From positions 88,073 through 152,072 of the forward strand of contig CAMCMZ010000002.1 in assembly GCA_945876185.1 (NCBI GenBank): a DNA stretch of 64,000 nucleotides. Reading direction: 5' to 3'. The stretch comes from Candidatus Kuenenia stuttgartensis (GTDB lineage Bacteria > Planctomycetota > UBA11346). The position numbers were made by a program, and so were the translations under genes. Below are positions 8,923 to 17,922 of the stretch, one piece after another (positions within the stretch are counted from its first letter, which is position 1; each line of letters starts with the position of its first letter). Under the pieces are notes generated by a model. The model saw only the letters and a program-made list of their open reading frames with translations, had not been told where the DNA came from and ran no database searches.

Positions 8923-10188
8923 TCAGGCCTTCGCCGCCGCGCGCTGCGGGAAGTACGGCGTGCCGAAGTCGAGCAGGGGCGGGATCTTGGCGAATTCGCC
9001 AAATGCGGCGAAGAGCTTGGTGAAATCCTTGTCGACCGCGCCGATGATGCAGTCGGTGAGATCGGCTTTCAGTTCCGGGTACTTGCGGATGAAGCTGCCG
9101 TAGTTGGTCGACGGGTCGTAGAAGGCGTAGACCAGCCGGCGCATGTTCTCGACCCCGTTGCAGTACTGCTTGCCGTAGCCGGCGAAGGCGGCGGCCGAGG
9201 TGTCGCCCTTGACCAGCGCCGCGTGGACGGCGTCGGCGGCGAGTTCACCGCTGCGCAGCGCGAAGAACGCGCCGGACGAGAATACCGGATCGAGGAAGTT
9301 GAAAGCGTCACCGGCCAGCACCAGGCCGTCCGTGGCACAGTGCTGAGAACGGTAGCTGTATTCATTGGTAATCTGCACGTCTTCGATCTGCTTCGCCGGA
9401 GCAAGGTGCTCGACCAGCCACTTGTTCTCGCGCACTTCGCGGTGGTAGATCTCGGACAGGTCCTGGGTGTCGCGGAAGAGGTATTCCTTCTTCGCGACCA
9501 CGCCGACGCTCATCACGTCGTCGTGCAGCGGGATGTACCAAAACCAGCCCTTGTCAGGAATATAGCAGACCGTGGTGGCCCCCCCGGCCCGGCCGGCATC
9601 GCGGGTGGCGCCCTTCCAATAGGTCCAGATCGCGAAGCGGTCGAGCGGCACGTCGGGCCGGCGCCAGTTGAACTGGTTGACGGATAGGCAGTCGCGGCCC
9701 GAGGCGTCGAGTACGATGGGTGCGCGCAACTCGAATTCTTTGCCGGCAGCGTCGGTGCCGGCGACGCCGACCACGCGGCCATCTTCAAGGACCAGGCGCT
9801 TGGCCTGGTAGCCATGGCGGATCTCGGCGCCTTTTTCGCGGGCGTTGTCGCGCAGCATCGCGTCGAATTCGCTGCGTCGGACCTGCCAGGTCTGAGTCGC
9901 GGGATGATCGAAGTGGCTGTCGAAGAAGAACGGCTGCGACTGCTTGCCGTCGGTGCTGACGAAGCAGATCGAGTACTTCTTGGTAAAATGGCTGGCCCGC
10001 ATCTTGTCGAGCATGCCGATGCGTTCGAGGGTGAAATACGTGTACGGGATCAGCGATTCGCCGATGTGGTAGCGCGGGAAGGCGGACTTGTCGAGCACCG
10101 TGACCTTATGCCCGTGCTGGGCGAGCACGGTGGCGGCGGTGGTGCCGGCGGGGCCGGCTCCGACGACGATGACTTCGGGAGTGCTCAT
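8923..10188 (-). CDS. FAD-dependent oxidoreductase, flavin-dependent halogenase-like
   Basis: VIVVGAGPAGTTAATVLAQHGHKVTVLDK; FPRYHIGESLIPY; WFWYIP matches WxWxIP; LVLAGDAFNFLDPVFSSGAFFAL. Confidence 0.85.
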   Translation of the reverse strand: MSTPEVIVVGAGPAGTTAATVLAQHGHKVTVLDKSAFPRYHIGESLIPYTYFTLERIGMLDKMRASHFTKKYSICFVSTDGKQSQPFFFDSHFDHPATQTWQVRRSEFDAMLRDNAREKGAEIRHGYQAKRLVLEDGRVVGVAGTDAAGKEFELRAPIVLDASGRDCLSVNQFNWRRPDVPLDRFAIWTYWKGATRDAGRAGGATTVCYIPDKGWFWYIPLHDDVMSVGVVAKKEYLFRDTQDLSEIYHREVRENKWLVEHLAPAKQIEDVQITNEYSYRSQHCATDGLVLAGDAFNFLDPVFSSGAFFALRSGELAADAVHAALVKGDTSAAAFAGYGKQYCNGVENMRRLVYAFYDPSTNYGSFIRKYPELKADLTDCIIGAVDKDFTKLFAAFGEFAKIPPLLDFGTPYFPQRAAAKA

Positions 10189-10823
10189 GGCTGGGTCTCC
10201 GGTTGGGTTGGGGTTTGGGGAAGATGCGAAAGATGAGGGAAGAGAGCTGCCGGCGGCAGGATCTCGACCACCTCGGCTAATGGATGACCGTCTGCCAGCG
10301 CGATGGTGTTGCAACGGCCGTACAGGGTCGGCTGTTCAGTCGGTAAGATCGCGAACAGCCGAGCCAGAACGCGGTCGGTTTCGACGCGGAAGAATGCCGA
10401 CGGCTGGCTGAAATGCGGCACCTGGTAGTGCGCCAGGATGCCACCGAACGGCTTGCAGCCGTGCAGGATCTCCTCCTGGGCCGGGGCGGGCAGGCGGTCG
10501 AGGTGGATGCGGATCGCGCCGTATTCCACCGGACGGTCGCCGCTGTCGAGCAGCATCACCTGGCGGCGGTAGTCGGGATGGTGGTGGATCGAATCGAGCA
10601 CGACGATGTGCAGCGGACAGCCGTGGAACGCGATGAGGTTGGGCGTCATGTCGCGCTGATTGACGAGCAGGGTGCGGTACGGCTCGGGCATCGCCGAGCC
10701 ATCGATCACTGCCGGGATGGATGACGGCGTGCCGGCCCCGGCTTCAGCCAACGGCGCGAAGCGAGGGTCGCGGGTGGCGACCTGGGCCAGCTGGGCCCGA
10801 CGGCGGATGGTCGCCGTGGTCAT
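10185..10823 (-). CDS. Chorismate pyruvate-lyase (UbiC)-like protein
   Basis: PYRTLLVNQRDMTPNL...YRRQVMLLDSGDRPVEYGAIRIHL...LYGRCNTIALADGHPLAEVVEILPP resembles the UbiC fold pattern. Confidence 0.6.
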   Translation of the reverse strand: MTTATIRRRAQLAQVATRDPRFAPLAEAGAGTPSSIPAVIDGSAMPEPYRTLLVNQRDMTPNLIAFHGCPLHIVVLDSIHHHPDYRRQVMLLDSGDRPVEYGAIRIHLDRLPAPAQEEILHGCKPFGGILAHYQVPHFSQPSAFFRVETDRVLARLFAILPTEQPTLYGRCNTIALADGHPLAEVVEILPPAALFPHLSHLPQTPTQPETQP

Positions 10824-10852
10824 GTCAGGCGGCCTTTGGCTGGAGCTCAAGT

Positions 10853-12229
10853 TCACGCATATCTGGCCCCAGCGTGCTTGGGAAGGAAGAACGCGTGCAG
10901 CAGGCGGTCGACTTCGAGCAGCGCGCCGCGGGTCAGGGTCAGGCGGGCGCCGTCGATCTCGGCCAGTTTCTGGCTGACCAGGTCATCGAGCTGCGGCTTG
11001 AAGCGCACCAACGGATCAGTGCCGAACTTCTTGGTGAAATAAGAGGTGTCGAGGTGGCCGAGCTTCATCTGCAGGATGAACTCGCGGATCAAGCGTTCAT
11101 CGTTGTCCGGGGTCAGCGCCCGGTGGATGGGCAGCTCGCCCTTCTTCACCCGGTCGACGTAGGGCGCGAAGTCGTGCTCGTTCTGGTAATGGACCCCATT
11201 CAAGTGCCCGAACGAAGCCACGCCGAGGCTGAGCAGATCGGCGCCGGCCCACAGGCTGTCGCGGTAGACGAAGCTGGTCTTGCTCGGATTGCGCACGGCG
11301 GTGTAGGCGCTTTTCACTGCGTAGCCGGCGGCTTCGAGCGCGGCGAAGGCCTCGGCCACCCAGCGTCGCTTGGTCTGCCAGTCGGCGACCGGGGCGGTGA
11401 TCTTGCCCTCGGCTTTCATCTGCTTGTAGATCGTCGTATTGTACGGGACCTCCATCTGGTAGATGGTCACCGAATCCGGCGCCATCGCGATGGTCTTGAC
11501 GATATTGGCGCGCCAGTTGTCTTCCGTTTCGTTCATCATCCCGGCGATGAGGTCGATGTTCACCTGCGGAAATTCGCACGAGCGGGCGTAGTCGTAGGCG
11601 CGCTGGATCTGGGCCGACAGATGCGCGCGGCCGTTGCTTTCCAGGATGTGGTCGTCGAAGTTCTCGACCCCAAGGCTCAGGCGCGTGACGCCGATATCGC
11701 GGATGGTGCGGATCTTGCGGTCGGTGAGCGTCCCTGGCTCGCACTCGAAGGTGACCTCTTCGGCGCCTTCCCACGACACCTCGCGCTTCATGCCATCAGT
11801 CAGCGCGACGAGCTGTTCCGGCGAGAGGAACGACGGGGTGCCGCCGCCGAAATAGACGAACTGGGCTTTGCGGCCGACGATCGCGGGCTGCTTGGCATAG
11901 AGCGCAAGTTCGGCCAGGGCGGCGTCGAGATAGCCTTGGATCTCGTCGTTCTTCTTGTCGGTGTAGACCCGGAAATAGCAGAAATGGCAGCGCTTGCGGC
12001 AGAACGGGATGTGCAGGTACACCCCGAGCGGATTGCCGGGCCGGGGCGGCTTGGCGATCGCGGCGTGGGCTTCGTTGACGCGGGCTGTGTCCCAGTACGC
12101 GTACGGCGGGTAGTTGGAAACGAAGTAGTTGCCGACCGTGGTCTGCTCGGCGCTGTCTCCGCCCGCACTGTCTCCGCCTGCACCGGTGGCAGCAGCGAGA
12201 TCCGTGGAAGCCTGGGGCTCGGTGGTCAT
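10853..12229 (-). CDS. HemN-like (coproporphyrinogen III oxidase family) radical SAM protein
   Basis: GVYLHIPFCRKRCHFCYF (CX3CX2C), VYFGGGTPSFLSPEQL, FECEPGTLT, TRLSLGVENF. Confidence 0.85.
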   Translation of the reverse strand: MTTEPQASTDLAAATGAGGDSAGGDSAEQTTVGNYFVSNYPPYAYWDTARVNEAHAAIAKPPRPGNPLGVYLHIPFCRKRCHFCYFRVYTDKKNDEIQGYLDAALAELALYAKQPAIVGRKAQFVYFGGGTPSFLSPEQLVALTDGMKREVSWEGAEEVTFECEPGTLTDRKIRTIRDIGVTRLSLGVENFDDHILESNGRAHLSAQIQRAYDYARSCEFPQVNIDLIAGMMNETEDNWRANIVKTIAMAPDSVTIYQMEVPYNTTIYKQMKAEGKITAPVADWQTKRRWVAEAFAALEAAGYAVKSAYTAVRNPSKTSFVYRDSLWAGADLLSLGVASFGHLNGVHYQNEHDFAPYVDRVKKGELPIHRALTPDNDERLIREFILQMKLGHLDTSYFTKKFGTDPLVRFKPQLDDLVSQKLAEIDGARLTLTRGALLEVDRLLHAFFLPKHAGARYA

Positions 12230-12281
12230 GGCTGCCGTCCTGTCTATTGGTGGCGGTGGGGCACCGCCGGGGAATTCGAAC

Positions 12282-13460
12282 TCAGGCGGCGTGGAGCGCC
12301 GCGCGATACAGCGCGAGGAAGGCCTCGCGATCGACCGGCCGCGGATTGAACCGGCCGGTCCATTGAGTGGTGGCCGATTCCACCAGGGCGGGAAGGTCGG
12401 CCTCCGCGACGCCACAATCGGCCAAGCCGGAGGGCAGTCCGGCGAGACGGGCAAGCCCTTCGACCCGACTGATGAGCGCATCGACGGCGGCGACCGTAGT
12501 CCCGCCTGGGTTGAGTCCAGCCTGCACCGCCAGCGCGGCATAGATCTCGGCCGTGGCTGGATCACCGGCGTTGAAGCGCAGGACGCTCGGCAGCATCATC
12601 CCCACCGCCTGGCCGTGCAGGATGCCGTGGCGGATGGTGAGCGGATTTGCGCAGGCGTGGGTGGCACCCAGCATGCTGTGCTCGATCGCGACGCCGGCCC
12701 AGGCCGCGCCGACCTGGATCGCCTGACGGGCGTCGAGGTCGGACGGGGTTTCCAGCACGCGGGGCAGGTTGGCCTGGATGAGGGCGAAGGCCTCGCGGGC
12801 GAACAGCGACGACACCGGCGTGCGCTTGGTGGTGACCGCCGTTTCCAGCGCATGCACCAGGGCATCGAAGCCGGTCAAGGCGGCGACCCGGCGCGGCTGG
12901 GTCAGGGTCAACTCGGGATCAAGCAGCGCGATGCGGGCGAGCGCCTTGGGATCGCCGCAGGCCATCTTCTGGTGGCTCTCTTCATCGACGATGAGTGCGA
13001 ACGACTGGCATTCGCTGCCGGTGCCGGCGGTGGTCGGCACCGCGATGAGTGGCAGGAACGGCTTGCTGGCCGCCCCGGTGTGCCAGTAGTCGCGCATCTT
13101 GCCGCCATTCGAATACAGGAAATTGCAGCCCTTGGCGGTATCGAGCGAACTGCCGCCACCGGCGGCGACGATGGCGTCGGGGCCGAAGGCGCGCGCGGCG
13201 ATCAGGCAGGCGTCGACCTCGCGGGTGCCGGGATTCTCGCGCACGCGGTCGAAGACCTCCACGGCGATCTCAGCCGCTTGCAGGTTGGCGACCAGCCGGG
13301 CCGCATGGCCGGCGCTGACGATGCCGGGATCGGTGACCAGCAGGACGCGGCTGGCGCCGAGTTCACGCGCCAGCGCGCCCAATCGCGCGGCCACCCCGGG
13401 GCCAGAGATGATCCGAGGCCGGGCGGCGAAGTCGAACGCGCTGACCACCCCGGCAGTCAC
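12282..13460 (-). CDS. Iron-containing alcohol dehydrogenase
   Basis: GGGSSLDTAKG, PTTAGTGSE, GFDALVHALE, HACANPL...HGILHGQAV metal-ligand motifs. Confidence 0.9.
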   Translation of the reverse strand: MTAGVVSAFDFAARPRIISGPGVAARLGALARELGASRVLLVTDPGIVSAGHAARLVANLQAAEIAVEVFDRVRENPGTREVDACLIAARAFGPDAIVAAGGGSSLDTAKGCNFLYSNGGKMRDYWHTGAASKPFLPLIAVPTTAGTGSECQSFALIVDEESHQKMACGDPKALARIALLDPELTLTQPRRVAALTGFDALVHALETAVTTKRTPVSSLFAREAFALIQANLPRVLETPSDLDARQAIQVGAAWAGVAIEHSMLGATHACANPLTIRHGILHGQAVGMMLPSVLRFNAGDPATAEIYAALAVQAGLNPGGTTVAAVDALISRVEGLARLAGLPSGLADCGVAEADLPALVESATTQWTGRFNPRPVDREAFLALYRAALHAA

Positions 13461-13469
13461 GCTGCCGCC

Positions 13470-14906
13470 TCAGCCAGCGACCTGCACGGCGCGGCGGCGA
13501 TAGAGGAACTCGAAGAGGTTGCCTTCATGGGGCTGATCCCAGTGGACGTGACTGGTCGGCATCGCGCCGAGATTCAAACGATGGATGAGCGGCGAGGCCA
13601 GCAACGCGCGGCGCCAGGCGGGATCGTCACCGATGGCCGAGACCACCAGCGAAGGCCCGATGAGGTCGAGCATGCGGCTCTGCGGCACCTCCACCACAGA
13701 CGTATACGGGAAGAGGAACTCGCGGTTGGCGAGTGGATGGTCGAAGCTTCCACAAGCGACCACGGTGGGCAGCAGGTAGGTGCGGCCGTCGTGGACGACC
13801 AGGCGCGGACCGGCGCGCAGCTTGGCGCTGTGGTCGACCGCGCCGGGTTCCTTGAGCCCCTGATCGATGCTGGCCGAGATCGATTCCGCCATCGCCGGGT
13901 TGGCGAAGCCGGCGAGACCGGCGCCGGCATCGTCGGCCGAGCGCGGAACGATCGTCGCCAGACGTTCGGCCAGGGCAGCGGCGATGGCAGCGCCGTTGCG
14001 CGGGACCACGATCGCCGAGGCGTTGACGCACGAGCGTCCGCCATTGGCGGCGACGGAATCCGCCAGGACGGGGATCAGTTCCTGCCAACGGTCGATGTGC
14101 GTCTCGCCAATAAGCACCTTGCTGTAGCCGGGGCCGTGGACTTCCACGCGCGGATCGCTGGCCCAGCGCTTGGTGATGCTGGCGTCGCCGAACAGCAGCG
14201 AGCGACCGCAGCCGGCGAGCACGGTGTGGGCGCCGTCGTGGCCGGTCGGGTAATAGCCGAACGCCTTGGCCGGGACGCCTCCCGCGATCAGCGCCTGGAT
14301 GATGCGCCAGGGTGTCCACGGATCGTCGCGACCGGGCTTCAGGATCACCGGCACCTTGAGGGCGAGCGCGGGGATCCACAGGGAATTCACGCCAGGCGAG
14401 TTCGACGGCAGCACCACGCCCAGGGCGTCGGCGGTGCGGTAATAGCTGACCGGCACGCCGGACTGGGTGCCCAGGCCGGCATCGATCACGGCGGGATCCA
14501 ACCCGCGCGTCAAGCCGCGCAGGATCTCGTCCATGTTGTTCAGGACATAGGCGATCTTGCCCATGTTGTTGCGCACCAAGGCGTGCGGCAGACCGGTGCT
14601 GGCCGAGGCCTGACGCACGTAGTCCTCGGGCGCTTGCTGGTCGCCGGCGTCGCCCACCGGCAGGGTGCCGTGCTGGTAGAGTTCACCCGCCTTGCGGCAC
14701 ATGGCGAACAACTGCGCCGTCGGGATGTCCTGCAGGGCCGCGACGGCGCCCGACAGATTGAGCAGATCGCGGCGGATCAGGCCGGAGTTGACCTGGCTGA
14801 CTACGGCCCCGGCCGTGGTCGCGGTGTCCTGGCTGCGGTAAGCAGTGCCGAAGCGCAGGGCGGGGATGTGAATGCGGGGCCCCTCTGGGGTGTCGTGTGT
14901 AGCCAT
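13470..14906 (-). CDS. Aldehyde dehydrogenase-superfamily acyl reductase, LuxC-like
   Basis: GVVLPSNSPGVNSLWIPALALKVPVILKPG; ELGG region replaced by EVHGPGYSKV; catalytic Cys in GGRSCVNASAIVV. Confidence 0.75.
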   Translation of the reverse strand: MATHDTPEGPRIHIPALRFGTAYRSQDTATTAGAVVSQVNSGLIRRDLLNLSGAVAALQDIPTAQLFAMCRKAGELYQHGTLPVGDAGDQQAPEDYVRQASASTGLPHALVRNNMGKIAYVLNNMDEILRGLTRGLDPAVIDAGLGTQSGVPVSYYRTADALGVVLPSNSPGVNSLWIPALALKVPVILKPGRDDPWTPWRIIQALIAGGVPAKAFGYYPTGHDGAHTVLAGCGRSLLFGDASITKRWASDPRVEVHGPGYSKVLIGETHIDRWQELIPVLADSVAANGGRSCVNASAIVVPRNGAAIAAALAERLATIVPRSADDAGAGLAGFANPAMAESISASIDQGLKEPGAVDHSAKLRAGPRLVVHDGRTYLLPTVVACGSFDHPLANREFLFPYTSVVEVPQSRMLDLIGPSLVVSAIGDDPAWRRALLASPLIHRLNLGAMPTSHVHWDQPHEGNLFEFLYRRRAVQVAG

Positions 14907-14909
14907 GAT

Positions 14910-16031
14910 TCAGTACACGCCTTCGATGATCTTGCCGCTCTGGGCCCCGAACGGCCGCACGTCGGCGACACCATCCCAGGGATAACAGACGTAGGGTTCG
15001 CGGCGCTGGGCCTCGTCGCGCTCCAACAGACGCGGCATGAAGAACTCCTTGGTGAAGGTCGACAGCTCGACCCGGCCCCAACCCCCGACGGCGACGTCCT
15101 TGGTCGAATCAGCGGGGTCGACCACGCGCAGCACGGCGCGCGGTTGCGGCGCGTGGTAGACCACGCTCCAGCCGCCCTTGGCCGAGACTGGCTCGCTACA
15201 GGCCAGACCCATCAGGGTGTTGCCATAGGTCGGCACGAACTGGGCTTTGCCTTCCAGCACTTCCTCGGCCAGGAAGCGCACCACTTGCGGCGTCATTGAG
15301 GTGCCGCCGCAGAACACGCCCTTGATGCCGAGGCCGACCAGCGAGGTGCGCTCGGCCATGGCTTCCAGGATCTTCGGGGTGGTGAACAGGCAGTTGATGC
15401 CCTGGCGGTGGCGCAGGATGGTGATCGCCTGGTCGACGACGTGCTCTTTGTAGGCCTCGGCCTGGGCGTAGTCGCCCTTGCCGATGCAGCGCTTCACCCA
15501 GCGCGGGTCGAGGTCGAGGTGATAGCAGCAGCCGCCGCGCACGTTGGCGAGGTGCTCGATCGCCAGGCGCAGCCGGCGCGGGCCGGTCGGACCGGCCATC
15601 AGCCAGTCGGAACCCTTGGGGAAGTACTTCTCTTCGATGGTGTTCGAGAATTCCGAGTAGTCGTGGTCGTGGTCGGTCCACGAGATGCGCTGCTTCGGCA
15701 TGCCGGTGGTACCACCGGTCTCGAAGATCTTGAACGGCTTGCCGGCGTAGGCCTTGGGCACCCAGCGCTTGGGCTGTTCGTCGCGCAGCCATTCGTCGTT
15801 GAAGTTGGGGAAGCGCAGGATGTCGGCGAAGCCTTTGACCTCCTTCGCCGGATCCCAGCCCGCCTGCTTGGCCCAGTCGAGCCAGAACGGGCTGCCGGTC
15901 GCCGGCGAGAAGTGCCACTTCACGATCGCGCGCACGTGCGCGTCGAGCTTATTCTTCGCCTCGGCGACGGCGTCGGCCTTTGCTGAAGATTTTGCGGCGG
16001 AGGACTTGGCGGTTTTGGCGGACGAGGTCAT
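14910..16031 (-). CDS. Short AMP-dependent acyl ligase, PaaK/LuxE-like
   Basis: FETGGTTGMPKQRISW ATP-binding loop; 373 aa, ends just after YPWDGVADVRPFGA, so lacks the usual C-terminal lid domain. Confidence 0.8.
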   Translation of the reverse strand: MTSSAKTAKSSAAKSSAKADAVAEAKNKLDAHVRAIVKWHFSPATGSPFWLDWAKQAGWDPAKEVKGFADILRFPNFNDEWLRDEQPKRWVPKAYAGKPFKIFETGGTTGMPKQRISWTDHDHDYSEFSNTIEEKYFPKGSDWLMAGPTGPRRLRLAIEHLANVRGGCCYHLDLDPRWVKRCIGKGDYAQAEAYKEHVVDQAITILRHRQGINCLFTTPKILEAMAERTSLVGLGIKGVFCGGTSMTPQVVRFLAEEVLEGKAQFVPTYGNTLMGLACSEPVSAKGGWSVVYHAPQPRAVLRVVDPADSTKDVAVGGWGRVELSTFTKEFFMPRLLERDEAQRREPYVCYPWDGVADVRPFGAQSGKIIEGVY

Positions 16032-17680
16032 GGGGTGACAGCTCCGGTGTTGGCGTTCTTGGGGGGGAAGTACTTGTCGATGATTGCCTGCGGCGGCGGC
16101 CGGCTGATCAGCGACCCGACGACCATCAGGACGGCTCCGATGAGGACCATCGGCATGACCGGCAGGAAGCCATAGATGGTCACCCCGCCACGGCCGCGCA
16201 GGAATAGTTCACCCAGGTCAGCGAAGATCGGCACATAGGGCACGCCGGGCTTGAGGGTCTTGATCAGCGGTTCGCTGTAGTTGTGCAGCCACCACACCCC
16301 GATCATCGCGATCACTACCCAGATCACCGCGAGCCAGGCGCCAAGGGCGGTCGATCGCTTCCAGAACATCGCGCCGAGCATGACCGGCGCGAGCGCGGCG
16401 AAGCCCGAGAACGCGAAGCGGATGGCGAGTTCGAAGATGCCTTCCTGCTTCTTGAGGGCGACCGCGATGAGGTAGGCGACGAGGCAGATGACCACGATGA
16501 AGATGCGGCCGGTCCAGATCTGGACCTTGTCGCCAAAGCGCTTCTGGCCGCCGTAGTGCGCGAATATGTCCTGGGTGAACATGGTGGTCAGGGCCATGAT
16601 CTGGCTGTCCGACGCCATGACGCAGGCCATGATGCCGGCCCCGAGGATGCCGGCCATCCACACGCTGGTGTACTTGGTGAGCAGGTCGGGAATGACGTCG
16701 TTGGTCTCGCCCGGCTTCAATCCGGGCAGCAGGTCGGCCGAGATCAGGCCAAGGTAGACGCAGGGCAGCCAGATCGCGGCGATGCAGAGCGGGTAGAAGA
16801 TCACGGTCTTCTTGAAGTGGCTGACCTTTTCCGCGGTGAAGCACATGATCGCGATATGCGGGAACATGATCGCCGACAACGGGATGAACATGTAGCTGAA
16901 GAACTCGGCCTGAGGGATGCGATCGCGCGCGAGCAGTGGGGCGAGGGTCTTGTTGTTGGCGATGCGTTCCATCACCACGTCGAAGCCGCCGATGTTGTGG
17001 CTGAGGATGATCACCGCGACGGCGCCCATGCCGAGGAACAGCACGGTCTGGAAGGTGTTCACCCAGGCCGTGCCACGCATGCCGCCGAAGAACACGTAGC
17101 TCATCACGACCAGGGCGACCAGGGCGCCGCCGAGTTCATAGGGGATCCAGTGCTGGTGCTCCTGCACGGCCTTGCCGTTCCGCATGACCTCGACCAGGAC
17201 CGCCTTGCCGTCAGCCCCGGTGACCACGCTGATCGATTCCATCACCTCGCCGCCACCCATCACCCCGATGATGATGTAGGGCACGAGCATGACCGCGGTG
17301 ACCAGGAAGATCAGGGTGCCCAGCGACGACGAACCCCAGCGGTCGCGGAAGTAGCTGACCTGGGTCATGTGGCCGAACTTCTTGCCCAGGCTCCAGAGCC
17401 GGGTGCCGATGAAAAATATCGTCAGCGGGATGACGATGGCCGAGGCCGAGGCCATCAGGCCGAACACGCCGATGCCGCGTGAATAGGTCAGTCCCGAGCT
17501 GCCGAGGATGGCGAACGCGGTCATGTTGGTACCGAACAGCGAGAGCAGGAAGACCCACTGCCCGAGCGACCGGCTGGCGACGAAGTAGTCCTCGCTCGAA
17601 TTCTTGCCCTTGCGGAAGGCGAAGACGCCGATGTAGAGGACGATGGCAAGATAGATGAAGACGACGATCGCGGGAATCAC
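16028..17680 (-). CDS. Sodium:solute symporter (SSS) family transporter
   Basis: Many TM helices; FRKGKNSSEDYFVASRSLGQWVFLLSLFGTNMTAFAILGSSGLTYSRGIGVFG. Confidence 0.9.
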   Translation of the reverse strand: MIPAIVVFIYLAIVLYIGVFAFRKGKNSSEDYFVASRSLGQWVFLLSLFGTNMTAFAILGSSGLTYSRGIGVFGLMASASAIVIPLTIFFIGTRLWSLGKKFGHMTQVSYFRDRWGSSSLGTLIFLVTAVMLVPYIIIGVMGGGEVMESISVVTGADGKAVLVEVMRNGKAVQEHQHWIPYELGGALVALVVMSYVFFGGMRGTAWVNTFQTVLFLGMGAVAVIILSHNIGGFDVVMERIANNKTLAPLLARDRIPQAEFFSYMFIPLSAIMFPHIAIMCFTAEKVSHFKKTVIFYPLCIAAIWLPCVYLGLISADLLPGLKPGETNDVIPDLLTKYTSVWMAGILGAGIMACVMASDSQIMALTTMFTQDIFAHYGGQKRFGDKVQIWTGRIFIVVICLVAYLIAVALKKQEGIFELAIRFAFSGFAALAPVMLGAMFWKRSTALGAWLAVIWVVIAMIGVWWLHNYSEPLIKTLKPGVPYVPIFADLGELFLRGRGGVTIYGFLPVMPMVLIGAVLMVVGSLISRPPPQAIIDKYFPPKNANTGAVTP

Positions 17681-17922
17681 TTGCCGGCTCCTTTGTTTTT
17701 AGCGGCGGCGGCAGCTTCTTTTGCTTCGTCTTCATCGAGGTGCTTCGGCCACATCGTCTTGACCAGCAGCAGCATGGTCAGCGAGGCCGCCACAGCGTAG
17801 CAGGCGTGATAGAACAGGCCGATCGGAATCAGGCCGCCGACCAGGGACCGGTCAGGCCAGTTCCAGAAATCCTGGTGCAAGGCGATCAGCAGCACCACCC
17901 AGGCGGTGACGAGGTATTTCAC
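17677..17922 (-). CDS. Small membrane protein, DUF3311-like SSS partner
   Basis: 81 aa, two TM helices (PIGLFYHACYAVAASLTMLLLV); 4-bp overlap with the SSS gene. Confidence 0.65.
   Translation of the reverse strand: MKYLVTAWVVLLIALHQDFWNWPDRSLVGGLIPIGLFYHACYAVAASLTMLLLVKTMWPKHLDEDEAKEAAAAAKNKGAGK

Noticed and set aside
12129-15299. 1056-aa plus-strand ORF
   Set aside because: Antisense to three well-supported genes (Fe-ADH, LuxC-like, LuxE-like); Arg/Gly/His-rich composition is typical of high-GC shadow ORFs.
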